Assembly (NCBI GenBank): GCA_016927065.1
Contig: JAFGNJ010000012.1
Coordinates: forward strand, 1 to 56,114
Length of the DNA: 56,114 nucleotides
Direction of reading: 5' to 3'
Origin: Deltaproteobacteria bacterium
GTDB taxonomy: Bacteria > Desulfobacterota > B13-G15 > RBG-16-54-18
The notes beneath the pieces are model-generated. The model saw only the letters and a program-made list of their open reading frames with translations. It made no database searches and was not told where the DNA came from. The position numbers and the translations under genes were made by a program. Below, in pieces: positions 7,099 to 15,085 of the stretch (its first letter is position 1; each line of letters begins with the position of its first letter).

Positions 7099-8579
7099 GC
7101 TACCTCCCGTAATCGTTCTTCGACCAGATCGGCGGTGATCTGCCCTGAGGCCATGGCCGCAGCCACTCCTCCACCCGGAGCGGTCCAATGGCCGGCCAGA
7201 TAAAGCCCCCCGATGGGGGAAACCCTGTTCAACCGATAGACTCCCGCCTGTCTGGGGATCTGGGCCCAACCGTAGGCCGCACCGCACCGGTTCCCTGTCA
7301 TGCGTTCGATAGTGAGGGGAGTAGAATTCACCTGCAAAACGATCCGCCGACGCAAATCAGGTATCATCCCCTCGGCCTGAGCGATGAGTCGTTCCGCCAG
7401 GCTCTTCTTTGCCCCTTCATCCCACCCACCGGCTAAACGATAGGGGGCCTTGTAGCTCAGACACATGGTGCTCTGTCCCTCGGGGGCATGAGAGGGGTTT
7501 GTCAAGGAAGGAGCGAGCATATAATAAGGGGAGTTAGAAGAAATCTTCCCTTCTTCAAGTGAGCGATACTCCTCCTCCAAATCGTACCGAGGAAAAACCT
7601 CATTGTTGGAGCACGAGAGATCCAGTTCCCCCTTCACGCCGAGATAAATGATGAAATAAGAAAAAGAGGGTTTCATCCCCTGCAACCGTTTGGACCAACC
7701 GGGGGGAAGAGAATTGTTTCCGACCATCTTCAAAAAGGTCGTGGTGGCGTCGGCATTTGAGATCACCGCACGTGAGGTTATCTTTTCACCCCCTTTAAGC
7801 TGTACCCCCCCTGTCACCTTCTTCTTATTTAGAATAATTCTTTTGACCTCCATCCGGGATTGAAGTGTTCCGCCCTGCTCCTGAAATCTCTGGGCCAGGA
7901 GGTGAGGGAGGTCATCCATTTTACCCTTCAGGACAGCGACACCACCCTGCAGGTAGCTCATCTCCAAAACGGCCATGGCGATGGCAGAAAGCTGGCTCGG
8001 GGGAAGGAGGGTATAAGAACTCCGTACCCCAAGGATTACCTTGAGCCGGGGATCGTTGATGAGTGTATCCAGTAGTCCCTGAAGGGTCTCCTCTCGGTAT
8101 CGAAAAATAAAAGGGAATTCCCGCTCAACGTGTGCAGGGTCAAACCAGGAAAGGGTGTAAGGGAGACGATCGATTTCTTCAGCAAGGGTGCGGTAAATCC
8201 GGTACACCTCTTTGATGCCATCTCGCTCCTGGGGAAAAAGGGATGAAAGATATTCAACGTGGGCGTTGAGATCGGCATACTGAAGAAAATTTCGGCCGGG
8301 AAAACGGTACTCGCGGGCAGGATTCAGGGGAAGCAGTTCTAAACGTTCCCTCACACCGAGATCACCCAAGAGCCTCCAAACCTTCTCTCCTTCTCTGCAC
8401 CCCCCTATGGATTGGACAGAAAGGTCAAAGGTAAAACCTTTGCGCTGGAACGAGGTACAGCACCCCCCCACCTTGGCCTTCTTTTCAAATATGACCACGT
8501 GCAACCCCTTCTGGGCAAGGAGGGTACCACAAACCAATCCTCCCAAACCGGCGCCGATAATAATCACATCGTAGTCCAT
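7095..8579 (-). CDS. CrtI-like FAD-dependent desaturase/isomerase
   Basis: 494 residues from ATG 8579, which has GGGAGG seven bases upstream. The N terminus MDYDVIIIGAGLGGLVCG is the dinucleotide-binding fold, followed by FEKKAKVGGCC with the glycine pair seen in phytoene desaturases. The C terminus contains GLYLAGHWTAPGGGVAAAM, the FAD-binding end typical of CrtI, CrtISO and all-trans-retinol saturase relatives. These enzymes desaturate, saturate or isomerise polyene lipids. It lies 62 bases after the agmatinase gene and overlaps the lipoprotein gene by ATGA. Substrate is unknown; a squalene/phytoene synthase gene at 48986 is the only terpenoid enzyme elsewhere in the window. Confidence 0.8.
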   Translation of the reverse strand: MDYDVIIIGAGLGGLVCGTLLAQKGLHVVIFEKKAKVGGCCTSFQRKGFTFDLSVQSIGGCREGEKVWRLLGDLGVRERLELLPLNPAREYRFPGRNFLQYADLNAHVEYLSSLFPQERDGIKEVYRIYRTLAEEIDRLPYTLSWFDPAHVEREFPFIFRYREETLQGLLDTLINDPRLKVILGVRSSYTLLPPSQLSAIAMAVLEMSYLQGGVAVLKGKMDDLPHLLAQRFQEQGGTLQSRMEVKRIILNKKKVTGGVQLKGGEKITSRAVISNADATTTFLKMVGNNSLPPGWSKRLQGMKPSFSYFIIYLGVKGELDLSCSNNEVFPRYDLEEEYRSLEEGKISSNSPYYMLAPSLTNPSHAPEGQSTMCLSYKAPYRLAGGWDEGAKKSLAERLIAQAEGMIPDLRRRIVLQVNSTPLTIERMTGNRCGAAYGWAQIPRQAGVYRLNRVSPIGGLYLAGHWTAPGGGVAAAMASGQITADLVEERLREVA

Positions 8580-8641
8580 GACCCTCCCGATAAGGAAGCG
8601 ATTATCCCCTTTCCTTACCTGAATTGCAAGCCCAATGGTCC

Positions 8642-9496
8642 TTAGGGTTGATTCTTCGAGGGACAAAATTGGAGGATGAGTTCTCTGATGAGCTTGGCCG
8701 CAGCCATGGCGGACTGTTGGGTGGGATCGTAGAGTGGAGACAGTTCAACGATGTCAAACCCTACCACCTGGAGTAATCCCAAAGAGGAAATGAGGGAGAC
8801 GACTTCGCCAAAGGAGAGGCCCCCGGGCTCAGGGACACCGACCCCCGGGGCGACCCCTGGATCGAGGATGTCCAGGTCCAGGCTGAGATAGACCGGACGC
8901 CCCGCTGTCCGACGGAGCGTCTCTTCTCTATCAAGAATAACCCCCTTTGATCTCGCGGCCCGCATCTCTTCCCTGGTCCCCGATCTGATGCCGAGCTGAC
9001 AGATGTTGTCACCTCCCAGGAGATCGGCGATTCTCCTCATCACGGTGGCATGGGACAAGACGTCTCCCAGGTATTCCTGGCGGAAGTCGGCATGGGCATC
9101 TAATTGGATCACGACCAGGTGAGGGTGATGTTTGGCCACTGCCGTGACGGCGGGTAAGGAAATGAGGTGTTCGCCCCCGAGGAGGACGGGAAACTTGTCA
9201 TCCGCCATGACGGTGGTCAGATAATTCTGTATCGTCTCCAGGGCACCTTCCAGATCACCCTGTGGCAGGCTGATATCACCAACATCGCATATCTTCAAAT
9301 CTTCCAGATCTCGGTCCAGAGCTGGGCTGTAGGTCTCCAGTCCCCAGGAGCAATCACGGACGGCCTGGGGTGCAAACCGAGCACCCGGCCGGAAGGAAGA
9401 GGTGATATCTAAAGGACAACCGATGATTACGGCGAGACTTTCGGCATAAGGGGAATCAGCGGCAAGGAACGTGCGCGAGTTGAATTGCAGATCCAT
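8642..9496 (-). CDS. speB: Agmatinase (ureohydrolase family)
   Basis: 284 residues of the arginase/agmatinase fold. All manganese ligands are present: His110 in GGEH, Asp133/His135/Asp137 in DAHADF, and Asp207/Asp209 in SLDLDILDPG. It splits agmatine to putrescine and urea. The gene directly follows the pyruvoyl arginine decarboxylase gene (22-base gap), whose product is agmatine, which makes agmatinase more likely than arginase or formimidoylglutamase. Putrescine would feed the carboxyspermidine enzymes encoded at 10794-13127. The ATG at 9496 has only a weak Shine-Dalgarno sequence, so coupling to the upstream gene is likely. Confidence 0.93.
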   Translation of the reverse strand: MDLQFNSRTFLAADSPYAESLAVIIGCPLDITSSFRPGARFAPQAVRDCSWGLETYSPALDRDLEDLKICDVGDISLPQGDLEGALETIQNYLTTVMADDKFPVLLGGEHLISLPAVTAVAKHHPHLVVIQLDAHADFRQEYLGDVLSHATVMRRIADLLGGDNICQLGIRSGTREEMRAARSKGVILDREETLRRTAGRPVYLSLDLDILDPGVAPGVGVPEPGGLSFGEVVSLISSLGLLQVVGFDIVELSPLYDPTQQSAMAAAKLIRELILQFCPSKNQP

Positions 9497-9517
9497 AAAG
9501 ATTCACGCACCTAACTC

Positions 9518-9991
9518 TTAATCGGAAGACCATAGGACCACTGCGGCCAGCGCTGTTCCGATACTCGCCACGGTATACTCAGCGGCGATCGACTTCAGTT
9601 CTTTGAGCTCCCAGCCGCGAAGCATCATTCCCTCCACGGCCATAGTGCGGACAATTTCCTCGATCTGGCGCCGCTCACCCTTGCCCGAATATTCCATGAT
9701 CAAACCATTCATATTCATATCCTCAGGAAAAGCTACGGCGACGCCGGCCGAGATGACCTCTCCGGGCACATCGCTGGTGATGGCGGCATATGCAGCTGGG
9801 ACAAGCGCACCGGGAGGCAGATCAATCGAGGAAAGCTGTTGGCAACGGGGCGGAAGGATGCTCGACATCTTCACGATGTTCGTATTGCCGATCCCAGCCT
9901 GAAGCAAGGCCCCGTCAAAGGCATTGAGACGCGTATAGCCTTCCGATGCCCCGGCTGTCAAAAAATATTGGGTAGGCGTTTTGAAGATCAC
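9518..9991 (-). CDS. pdaD: Pyruvoyl-dependent arginine decarboxylase
   Basis: 157 residues, the usual length of the proenzyme. The self-cleavage site is visible as IVKMSSILPP: cleavage between Ser43 and Ser44 would make the beta chain and a pyruvoyl-capped alpha chain. The surrounding GIGNTNI and the later EYSGKGERRQIEEIV are also family features. It turns arginine into agmatine, the substrate of the agmatinase next door. Translation starts at GTG 9991 behind a strong GGAGGAG. This is the first gene of the operon that starts at the promoter near 10150, and it is probably the control point for arginine entry into polyamines. Confidence 0.93.
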   Translation of the reverse strand: MIFKTPTQYFLTAGASEGYTRLNAFDGALLQAGIGNTNIVKMSSILPPRCQQLSSIDLPPGALVPAAYAAITSDVPGEVISAGVAVAFPEDMNMNGLIMEYSGKGERRQIEEIVRTMAVEGMMLRGWELKELKSIAAEYTVASIGTALAAVVLWSSD

Positions 9992-10103
9992 TGTTCTCCT
10001 CCGTTTGTTAGTGTGTTAACACCAGTGCGCTCCCCCTACCTTCAGACACGTCACCCCCCCGTATGAGGGAGGCAGATTTCAAAGCATACTATAAAAAGAA
10101 TTA

Positions 10104-10155
10104 AGTTTAATAAACTAAACACAAAATATTATAACTCCACCCCCAAAATTGTCAA
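10104..10155 (-). promoter_or_regulatory. pdaD operon promoter with polyamine-regulator operator
   Basis: On the minus strand a perfect -35 TTGACA (10150-10155), 16-base spacer and perfect -10 TATAAT (10128-10133) precede pdaD. Just downstream, at the expected transcript start, lies GTTTAATAAACTAAAC (plus strand, 10105-10120), an inverted repeat GTTTA-N6-TAAAC. The same core promoter and a 15/16 identical operator recur upstream of the XRE-cupin gene at 13762-13813. Binding there would block transcription. The regulator identity is inferred from proximity. The rest of 9992-10331 holds no gene that I can see. Confidence 0.8.
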
Positions 10156-10331
10156 GTGTTTTTTATAAGATTCTGGAATCTTTAGATATTTGCCGCCACC
10201 TGCAGGTACGGGGCAGTTGGAAGCCCGTTCGGTGACTGCTCTTTGTGGGATAATCTTGAGGCAGGGGCTGAACGTCTGCACTGAGGTTTTGCGCGCGTAG
10301 CAAGCAATAACCTCCGGTGCTTTGTTCGCCA

Positions 10332-10775
10332 TTACACTTGATAGTCCGTCAGGAATAAGTCTTTGTTGTCTTTGTCTATGAACACTTTGAAATTCTGTTT
10401 GGGTTCTTCCCTGTACATCCACACCTCGTATTTCTCAGGAGGCTTTGGCAGAAACCATTCAGGCTTGTCACCGAAGAACTGCCATGCTGCAGAAACAGCA
10501 TTAGTGTCTTGAATTTGCTCAAGACTGTTGGACTCGAACAGCTGCTCGTGCAATTTCTGATTTGTCTTGATGTGGAAGAAGTACTGAAACTCGAATGTGA
10601 AGTGCGGCGAGCGCCAGTATTTAGAGTGTACGACAACAACGTCGTCCGGTTTTACTGACCGGAAGGCACGCTGCCAGTTCTTGGAGTCATCTGTCCACGT
10701 TCCAGAACGACCGCATCCTGAGATCACGAGTGCTCCGAGCAACAAGAGGTGAATATATGTCTTCATATCTTTCAT
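10332..10775 (-). CDS. Small lipoprotein of unknown function
   Basis: 147 residues with a clean lipoprotein signal: MKDMKTYIHLLLLGALVISGC, lipobox ISGC at Cys21, followed by Gly and Arg, so it is probably carried to the outer membrane. The mature part is rich in aromatic and charged residues (KPEWFLPKPPEKYEVWMYREE) and lacks a motif I recognise. It lies between the spermidine genes and the pdaD promoter on the same strand, 19 bases after nspC, so it may be transcribed with them. Its AT-richer composition and foreign feel suggest a later insertion into the polyamine locus. ATG 10766 is an alternative start. Confidence 0.65.
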   Translation of the reverse strand: MKDMKTYIHLLLLGALVISGCGRSGTWTDDSKNWQRAFRSVKPDDVVVVHSKYWRSPHFTFEFQYFFHIKTNQKLHEQLFESNSLEQIQDTNAVSAAWQFFGDKPEWFLPKPPEKYEVWMYREEPKQNFKVFIDKDNKDLFLTDYQV

Positions 10776-10793
10776 GGCTGAACAAGCAGATAA

Positions 10794-11927
10794 TCAGGAC
10801 AATCGATTTTTATAATCCTCATACGTAAATTCTTTGATCATTCTCAGGCCTGATGCCTCGTTCCATATGCCAATAGCGGGGTGATTGACGCCGTTGAACA
10901 TGGTTGTCTTAACCGTGGTGTAATGGATCATGTCGTCAAATATGACCTTGTCGCCGGGTTTTAGTCCCTTATCAAACGACCAATTCCCCATATAGTCGCC
11001 TGCCAAACAAGCGATACCCCCCATCCTGTACGTCGGCTTTCCTGCCTTCTCATCGGTAGCGCCTACAATGGCGGGTTTATAGGGCATTTCCAGGCAATCG
11101 GGCATATGGCACGTAAATGAGACATCAAGAATAGCGGTCTTGATACCATGATTTTCTACGATATCCAATATCGTAGCGACGAGGTAACCGGTCCGATACG
11201 TAAAGGCGCTGCCGGGTTCCAAGATAATTGCCACATCATGTTCGTTCTTAAAGGCTACTAAGATTTTGATCAAATGCTCGATATCATAATCCTTTCCCGT
11301 TATCAGATGACCGCCGCCCATGTTTATCCATCGTAGCTGAGGTAAAAACTTGCCGAATTTTTTTACAAAAACGTCCAAAACCTTTTCGAGTGCAAAGGAA
11401 TCCGCCTCAAATAAGACGTGAAAATGAAACCCTTCCACCCCCTGGGGTATGCCATCGCCAAGCTGCTCGGCCGTGACGCCAAATCGCGAGCCGGGTTTGC
11501 AGGGATTATACATATCGTACACCGTATCGGAGAACTCGGGATTGACCCGCAAGCCGATGGATACGCCGTGGTGCTCGGCAGTATCCCTATGCATGTGCAG
11601 TTGGTTGAGGGAGTTGAAGGAAATATGACTGCTATATCTGAGAATATCTGCGATATGACTAGCTTCATACGCAGGGGCATAGGTGTGCGCTTGTACCCCC
11701 AGTTCCTCAGCTGCGAGGCGTGTTTCATTGAGCGAACTTGCCGAAGCGCCGAAACCGTATTCTTTAAAGATCGGAAAGACGACCCACGTGGAGAAGGATT
11801 TCAATGACAGGAGGATATCAACGCCGGCGGCATCTTTTACCTGTTTTATTACTGCAAGGTTATTCCGCAACAAGTGTTCATCGATCACATAGCAGGGGGT
11901 CTGAATCTGGTTAAAGTCGATAGGCAT
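10794..11927 (-). CDS. nspC: Carboxynorspermidine / carboxyspermidine decarboxylase
   Basis: About 377 residues of the alanine-racemase-fold (group IV) PLP decarboxylases. ILLSLKSFSTW near residue 40 holds the PLP lysine; NMGGGHLITG and ILEPGSAFTYRTG are the phosphate-binding and C-terminal loops. It removes CO2 from carboxyspermidine to give spermidine. The gene follows the partner dehydrogenase without a gap. ATG 11927 is taken as start; a TTG at 11933 sits closer to the GGAAG behind it and cannot be excluded. Together the two genes replace the SAM decarboxylase/spermidine synthase route, of which no gene is seen in this window. Confidence 0.92.
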   Translation of the reverse strand: MPIDFNQIQTPCYVIDEHLLRNNLAVIKQVKDAAGVDILLSLKSFSTWVVFPIFKEYGFGASASSLNETRLAAEELGVQAHTYAPAYEASHIADILRYSSHISFNSLNQLHMHRDTAEHHGVSIGLRVNPEFSDTVYDMYNPCKPGSRFGVTAEQLGDGIPQGVEGFHFHVLFEADSFALEKVLDVFVKKFGKFLPQLRWINMGGGHLITGKDYDIEHLIKILVAFKNEHDVAIILEPGSAFTYRTGYLVATILDIVENHGIKTAILDVSFTCHMPDCLEMPYKPAIVGATDEKAGKPTYRMGGIACLAGDYMGNWSFDKGLKPGDKVIFDDMIHYTTVKTTMFNGVNHPAIGIWNEASGLRMIKEFTYEDYKNRLS

Positions 11928-11933
11928 GGACAA

Positions 11934-13127
11934 TTATACTTCCAAATCCACATCGTGCAGTTCATGCCACGGGAGCCCATGGATTGTGAGTTGTTGCATG
12001 AATGGATCCGGGTCAAACTCCTCAACGTTGAACACCCCGGCCTTTCGCCAGTGGCCGGTGACAAGCATCCTGGCGCCGATCATGGCGGGCACCCCCGTGG
12101 TATAATTCACGGCCTGGGTGCCCGTTTCCCTATAGGCATCCTGGTGTTTACAATTATTATAGATATAATAGGTCTTCTCCTTGTGATTCTTAATCCCTCT
12201 AATCCGGCAGCCGATGGAGGTTTCACCCAAATAGTGCTCGCCGAGCTCACCCGGATTGGGCAAGACCGCTTTGAGGAATTGAAGCGGTACGATCTCCCTG
12301 CCCTCGTATAGAACGGGTTCAATGCTGGCCATGCCGATATTTTGAATGACGCGCAAGTGAGTCAAATACTCCTGTCCGAAGGTCATCCAAAATCGAGCCC
12401 GTTTCAGCGCAGGGAAGTGTTTTACCAGCGATTCCAATTCCTCATGGTACATGAGATACGATTCACGGGGCCCGATGTCCGGGTAATGGAGAGGCATATG
12501 AATTTCGTGGGGTTCTGTTTCAATCCATCTTTCGCCTTCCCAATATTTACCTCTCTGGGTCACCTCGCGAATATTGATTTCCGGATTAAAATTGGTGGCA
12601 AACAGCCTCCCATGATCGCCTGCATTACAATCCACAATATCAAGGTAGTGAATCTCGTCGAAATGATGTTTGGCAGCATAGGCGGTGAAGACCCCTGTTA
12701 CCCCCGGATCAAAACCACACCCTAAAATAGCGGTAAGTCCTGCGTCTTGAAACCGGTCATGATAAGCCCATTGCCATTTATATTCGAATTGGGCAACATC
12801 GGGTGGTTCATAATTGGCAGTATCCAAATAATGCACCCCTGTTTCAAGGCAGGCATCCATAATGGAGAGGTCCTGATACGGCAGCGCGACATTGATCACC
12901 ATGGCGGGTTTGACGCTTGTAAAGAATTCGACCAATTGTCGGACGTCGTCGGCATCCACCTGAGCAGTTGTAATCCTATTGCCGCCAACGGCCTCGGCAA
13001 TGCGGTCACATTTCGATTTAGTACGGCTTGCCAGGGTGATATCGGTGAACACCTCCGGGACCTGGGCCACTTTGTGGGCAACAACGGTGCCTACCCCCCC
13101 TGCCCCTATGATTAGTACGTTGGCCAT
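11934..13127 (-). CDS. Carboxynorspermidine / carboxyspermidine dehydrogenase (synthase)
   Basis: 397 residues of the saccharopine dehydrogenase family. The NAD(P)-binding fold is at the very N terminus (MANVLIIGAGGVGTVVAHK), with ILGCGFDPGVTGVF near residue 135 typical of carboxyspermidine dehydrogenases. It joins putrescine (or diaminopropane) to aspartate semialdehyde with reduction by NADPH to give carboxyspermidine. The adjacent decarboxylase and the putrescine-making genes confirm the pathway over lysine metabolism. It lies 66 bases downstream of the XRE-cupin gene on the same strand, so it is probably in that autoregulated transcript. The ribosome binding site is weak. Confidence 0.92.
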   Translation of the reverse strand: MANVLIIGAGGVGTVVAHKVAQVPEVFTDITLASRTKSKCDRIAEAVGGNRITTAQVDADDVRQLVEFFTSVKPAMVINVALPYQDLSIMDACLETGVHYLDTANYEPPDVAQFEYKWQWAYHDRFQDAGLTAILGCGFDPGVTGVFTAYAAKHHFDEIHYLDIVDCNAGDHGRLFATNFNPEINIREVTQRGKYWEGERWIETEPHEIHMPLHYPDIGPRESYLMYHEELESLVKHFPALKRARFWMTFGQEYLTHLRVIQNIGMASIEPVLYEGREIVPLQFLKAVLPNPGELGEHYLGETSIGCRIRGIKNHKEKTYYIYNNCKHQDAYRETGTQAVNYTTGVPAMIGARMLVTGHWRKAGVFNVEEFDPDPFMQQLTIHGLPWHELHDVDLEV

Positions 13128-13193
13128 TATTAATCAACTTTTCATAAAGGTTAAAAAAGCGAAAGACCAGATTGATGGTCTTTGGACCTCGAT

Positions 13194-13730
13194 TCAAAAA
13201 CTAGGGGGGGAAGAGACCCAGAGTATGCTAGCCTCATCGGAGCTGGTATTCTCCAGCCAATGCTCTCTTTCCGCCCAGAAATAGAAGCACTCCCCCTTCT
13301 TGATTTTCACAATTTCCTTCCCTAATCGAAGATTCACCACTCCCTGAAGGACATACCCAAACTCTTCTCCTTCATGGGGTCTCTCTTTCGCGGTGGCCTG
13401 CCCTTGTCGCAGGGTGATCAGGATAGGTTCTAGGCGCCGATTAGTCGAGCCAGGAATCATGAGCTCAAACCGTTCGACCCCTTCCTTATCAATCGTCACC
13501 CGATCCTCCTGGCGGTAGACGATCTTTTCCTCAACGGTACCCCGGAAGAATTCTGATATGTCTTCGTCAAGGGCATCGAGGATCTGGACCAAACTGTCCA
13601 GGGAGATGGAGGTGAGGTCCCTTTCGATCTGGGAAATGAACCCCTTGGTTAAGTTGGCTCGCTCGGCGAGCTCCTCCTGCGTCAGGTTGCTTAATTGTCT
13701 GAGGTTCCGAATTCGTTCACCGATCTTCAT
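13194..13730 (-). CDS. XRE-family regulator with cupin sensor domain
   Basis: From ATG 13730, 178 residues: an N-terminal helix-turn-helix (about 1-57, LRQLSNLTQEELAERANLT and GFISQIERDLTSISLD) and a C-terminal cupin (about 105-175, PHEGEEFGYVLQG, GECFYFWAEREHWLEN). This layout is shared with PuuR and other small-molecule-responsive repressors, several of which bind polyamines. The start excludes the promoter and operator that a longer frame from 13796 would cover. It heads the transcript containing both carboxyspermidine genes, and its own promoter has the operator also found before pdaD. I infer an autoregulated polyamine repressor; the ligand is unproven. Confidence 0.85.
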   Translation of the reverse strand: MKIGERIRNLRQLSNLTQEELAERANLTKGFISQIERDLTSISLDSLVQILDALDEDISEFFRGTVEEKIVYRQEDRVTIDKEGVERFELMIPGSTNRRLEPILITLRQGQATAKERPHEGEEFGYVLQGVVNLRLGKEIVKIKKGECFYFWAEREHWLENTSSDEASILWVSSPPSF

Positions 13731-13761
13731 GTTTTTTTGAGAAACAATATAAAAAGAAATT

Positions 13762-13813
13762 AGTTTAATAAAATAAACTACTGCTATTATATCCACCTCT
13801 GCAAATTTGTCAA
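13762..13813 (-). promoter_or_regulatory. Promoter and operator of the XRE-cupin / carboxyspermidine operon
   Basis: On the minus strand, perfect TTGACA (13808-13813), 16-base spacer and perfect TATAAT (13786-13791). Downstream lies AGTTTAATAAAATAAACT (13762-13779), an inverted repeat with six-base arms. Its core GTTTAATAAAATAAAC differs at one position from the pdaD operator. Bases flanking the operator (a T-rich TTCTTTTTATA on the minus strand) and the GGTGGA before the -10 are also shared, so the two promoters are probably related by descent. Confidence 0.8.
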
Positions 13814-13858
13814 GCCCTTAGAACTAAAGGGGTATCGTACGGTTTATCCCCTTATTGA

Positions 13859-13888
13859 TTGCAATACTATTATTTTTTAATGTACAAT
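13859..13888 (+). promoter_or_regulatory. Possible purM promoter
   Basis: TTGCAA (13859-13864), an 18-base spacer and TACAAT (13883-13888) lie about 88 bases before purM. The match is reasonable but not perfect, and the region is AT-rich, so a chance match is possible. It points away from the XRE-cupin promoter. Confidence 0.4.
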
Positions 13889-13975
13889 GAGCCCGATTCT
13901 TCAGAAGGCGTTACGAAGTATTTCTCTGATAAATAGCTCTGGACGCGCTAACTAGAGAGGTCTTCGAATCAAACA

Positions 13976-15022
13976 ATGTCGAAAAGAACCGTATTATACA
14001 AAAATGCTGGCGTGGATATCGAGGCGGGGGAACGGTTCGTGCAGTTGATAAAGCCCTTGGCCCAACGCACCTTTACCCCAGGCGTAAAGGAGGCAATAGG
14101 GGGGTTTGCCGCCCTCTTCGCCCCGGACCTCTCGGCCTACAGATCTCCAGTATTGGTCGCCGCCACCGACGGGGTGGGAACAAAATTGAAGGTGGCCTCG
14201 CTGATGGAACATTTTGACACCATCGGTATTGATCTGGTGGCCATGTGTGTCAACGACCTGGTGGTGACGGGGGCAACTCCTCTCTTCTTTCTTGATTACC
14301 TTGCCACCTCCCACCTCGATCTTGAGCAGGGGGCAGAAATTATAAAGGGGATATCCCAGGGATGTCTAGAGGCGGGGTGTGCCCTCGTGGGTGGGGAAAC
14401 GGCGGAGATGCCTGGTTTTTATCAGGAGGGGGATGTTGAGATGGCTGGATTTTCCGTGGGGGTGGTGGATGAAGAAAAAATCATCGACGGCTCTACCATC
14501 CTCTCCGGAGATATAATCATTGGCCTCGCTTCACATGGCTTGCACAGCAACGGCTACTCTCTGGTAAGACGAGTCGTTGTGGACGAACTGAAAATGGACC
14601 TTACAGATACAGCTGCCAACTTGAAAACATCGCTGGGAGAAGAACTCTTGAGGCCGACGCGCATCTATGTCAAGACGATCCTCTCCCTCATACAGTCCTA
14701 TCAGATTAAGGGTATGGCCCATATCACCGGTGGAGGCTTACCGGGGAACATCATACGGATACTTCCTCCTAACTGCAAGGCGGTGATCGAAAAGGGAAGG
14801 TGGGAGATACCGCCCATCTTTACTGTGATAGAAAGTGGAGGGGTCCCCGAGGAGGAAATGTGGAGGACCTTTAATAATGGGATTGGGATGGTCGTGGTAG
14901 TGGATACTTCAGTAGCTGAAGAGGTCGCACAACAGGCACGCCAGTTGGGTGAAAAGGCATTTATTATCGGTGAGATCGTCGCTGGCGAAGGGGTTGAAAT
15001 TATATCGGGTGGAAAAAAATAA
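13976..15022 (+). CDS. purM: Phosphoribosylformylglycinamidine cyclo-ligase (AIR synthetase)
   Basis: 348 residues, the usual length. The N terminus YKNAGVDIEAG and the segments LVAATDGVGTKLKVA, GIDLVAMCVNDLVVTGA, LVGGETAEMPGFY and AHITGGGLPGNIIRILP are diagnostic. It uses ATP to close FGAM into 5-aminoimidazole ribotide, step five of purine synthesis, in the cytoplasm. No other pur gene is adjacent, so it is not in a purine operon here. The next gene on the strand, a glycosyltransferase, starts 63 bases later and may share the transcript. Confidence 0.96.
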   Translation: MSKRTVLYKNAGVDIEAGERFVQLIKPLAQRTFTPGVKEAIGGFAALFAPDLSAYRSPVLVAATDGVGTKLKVASLMEHFDTIGIDLVAMCVNDLVVTGATPLFFLDYLATSHLDLEQGAEIIKGISQGCLEAGCALVGGETAEMPGFYQEGDVEMAGFSVGVVDEEKIIDGSTILSGDIIIGLASHGLHSNGYSLVRRVVVDELKMDLTDTAANLKTSLGEELLRPTRIYVKTILSLIQSYQIKGMAHITGGGLPGNIIRILPPNCKAVIEKGRWEIPPIFTVIESGGVPEEEMWRTFNNGIGMVVVVDTSVAEEVAQQARQLGEKAFIIGEIVAGEGVEIISGGKK

Positions 15023-15085
15023 AACCATGATCTCTTTGGAACAGCGCAAGAGGGTTTTACGTATAGGGACTGTGGTGGAAATACT

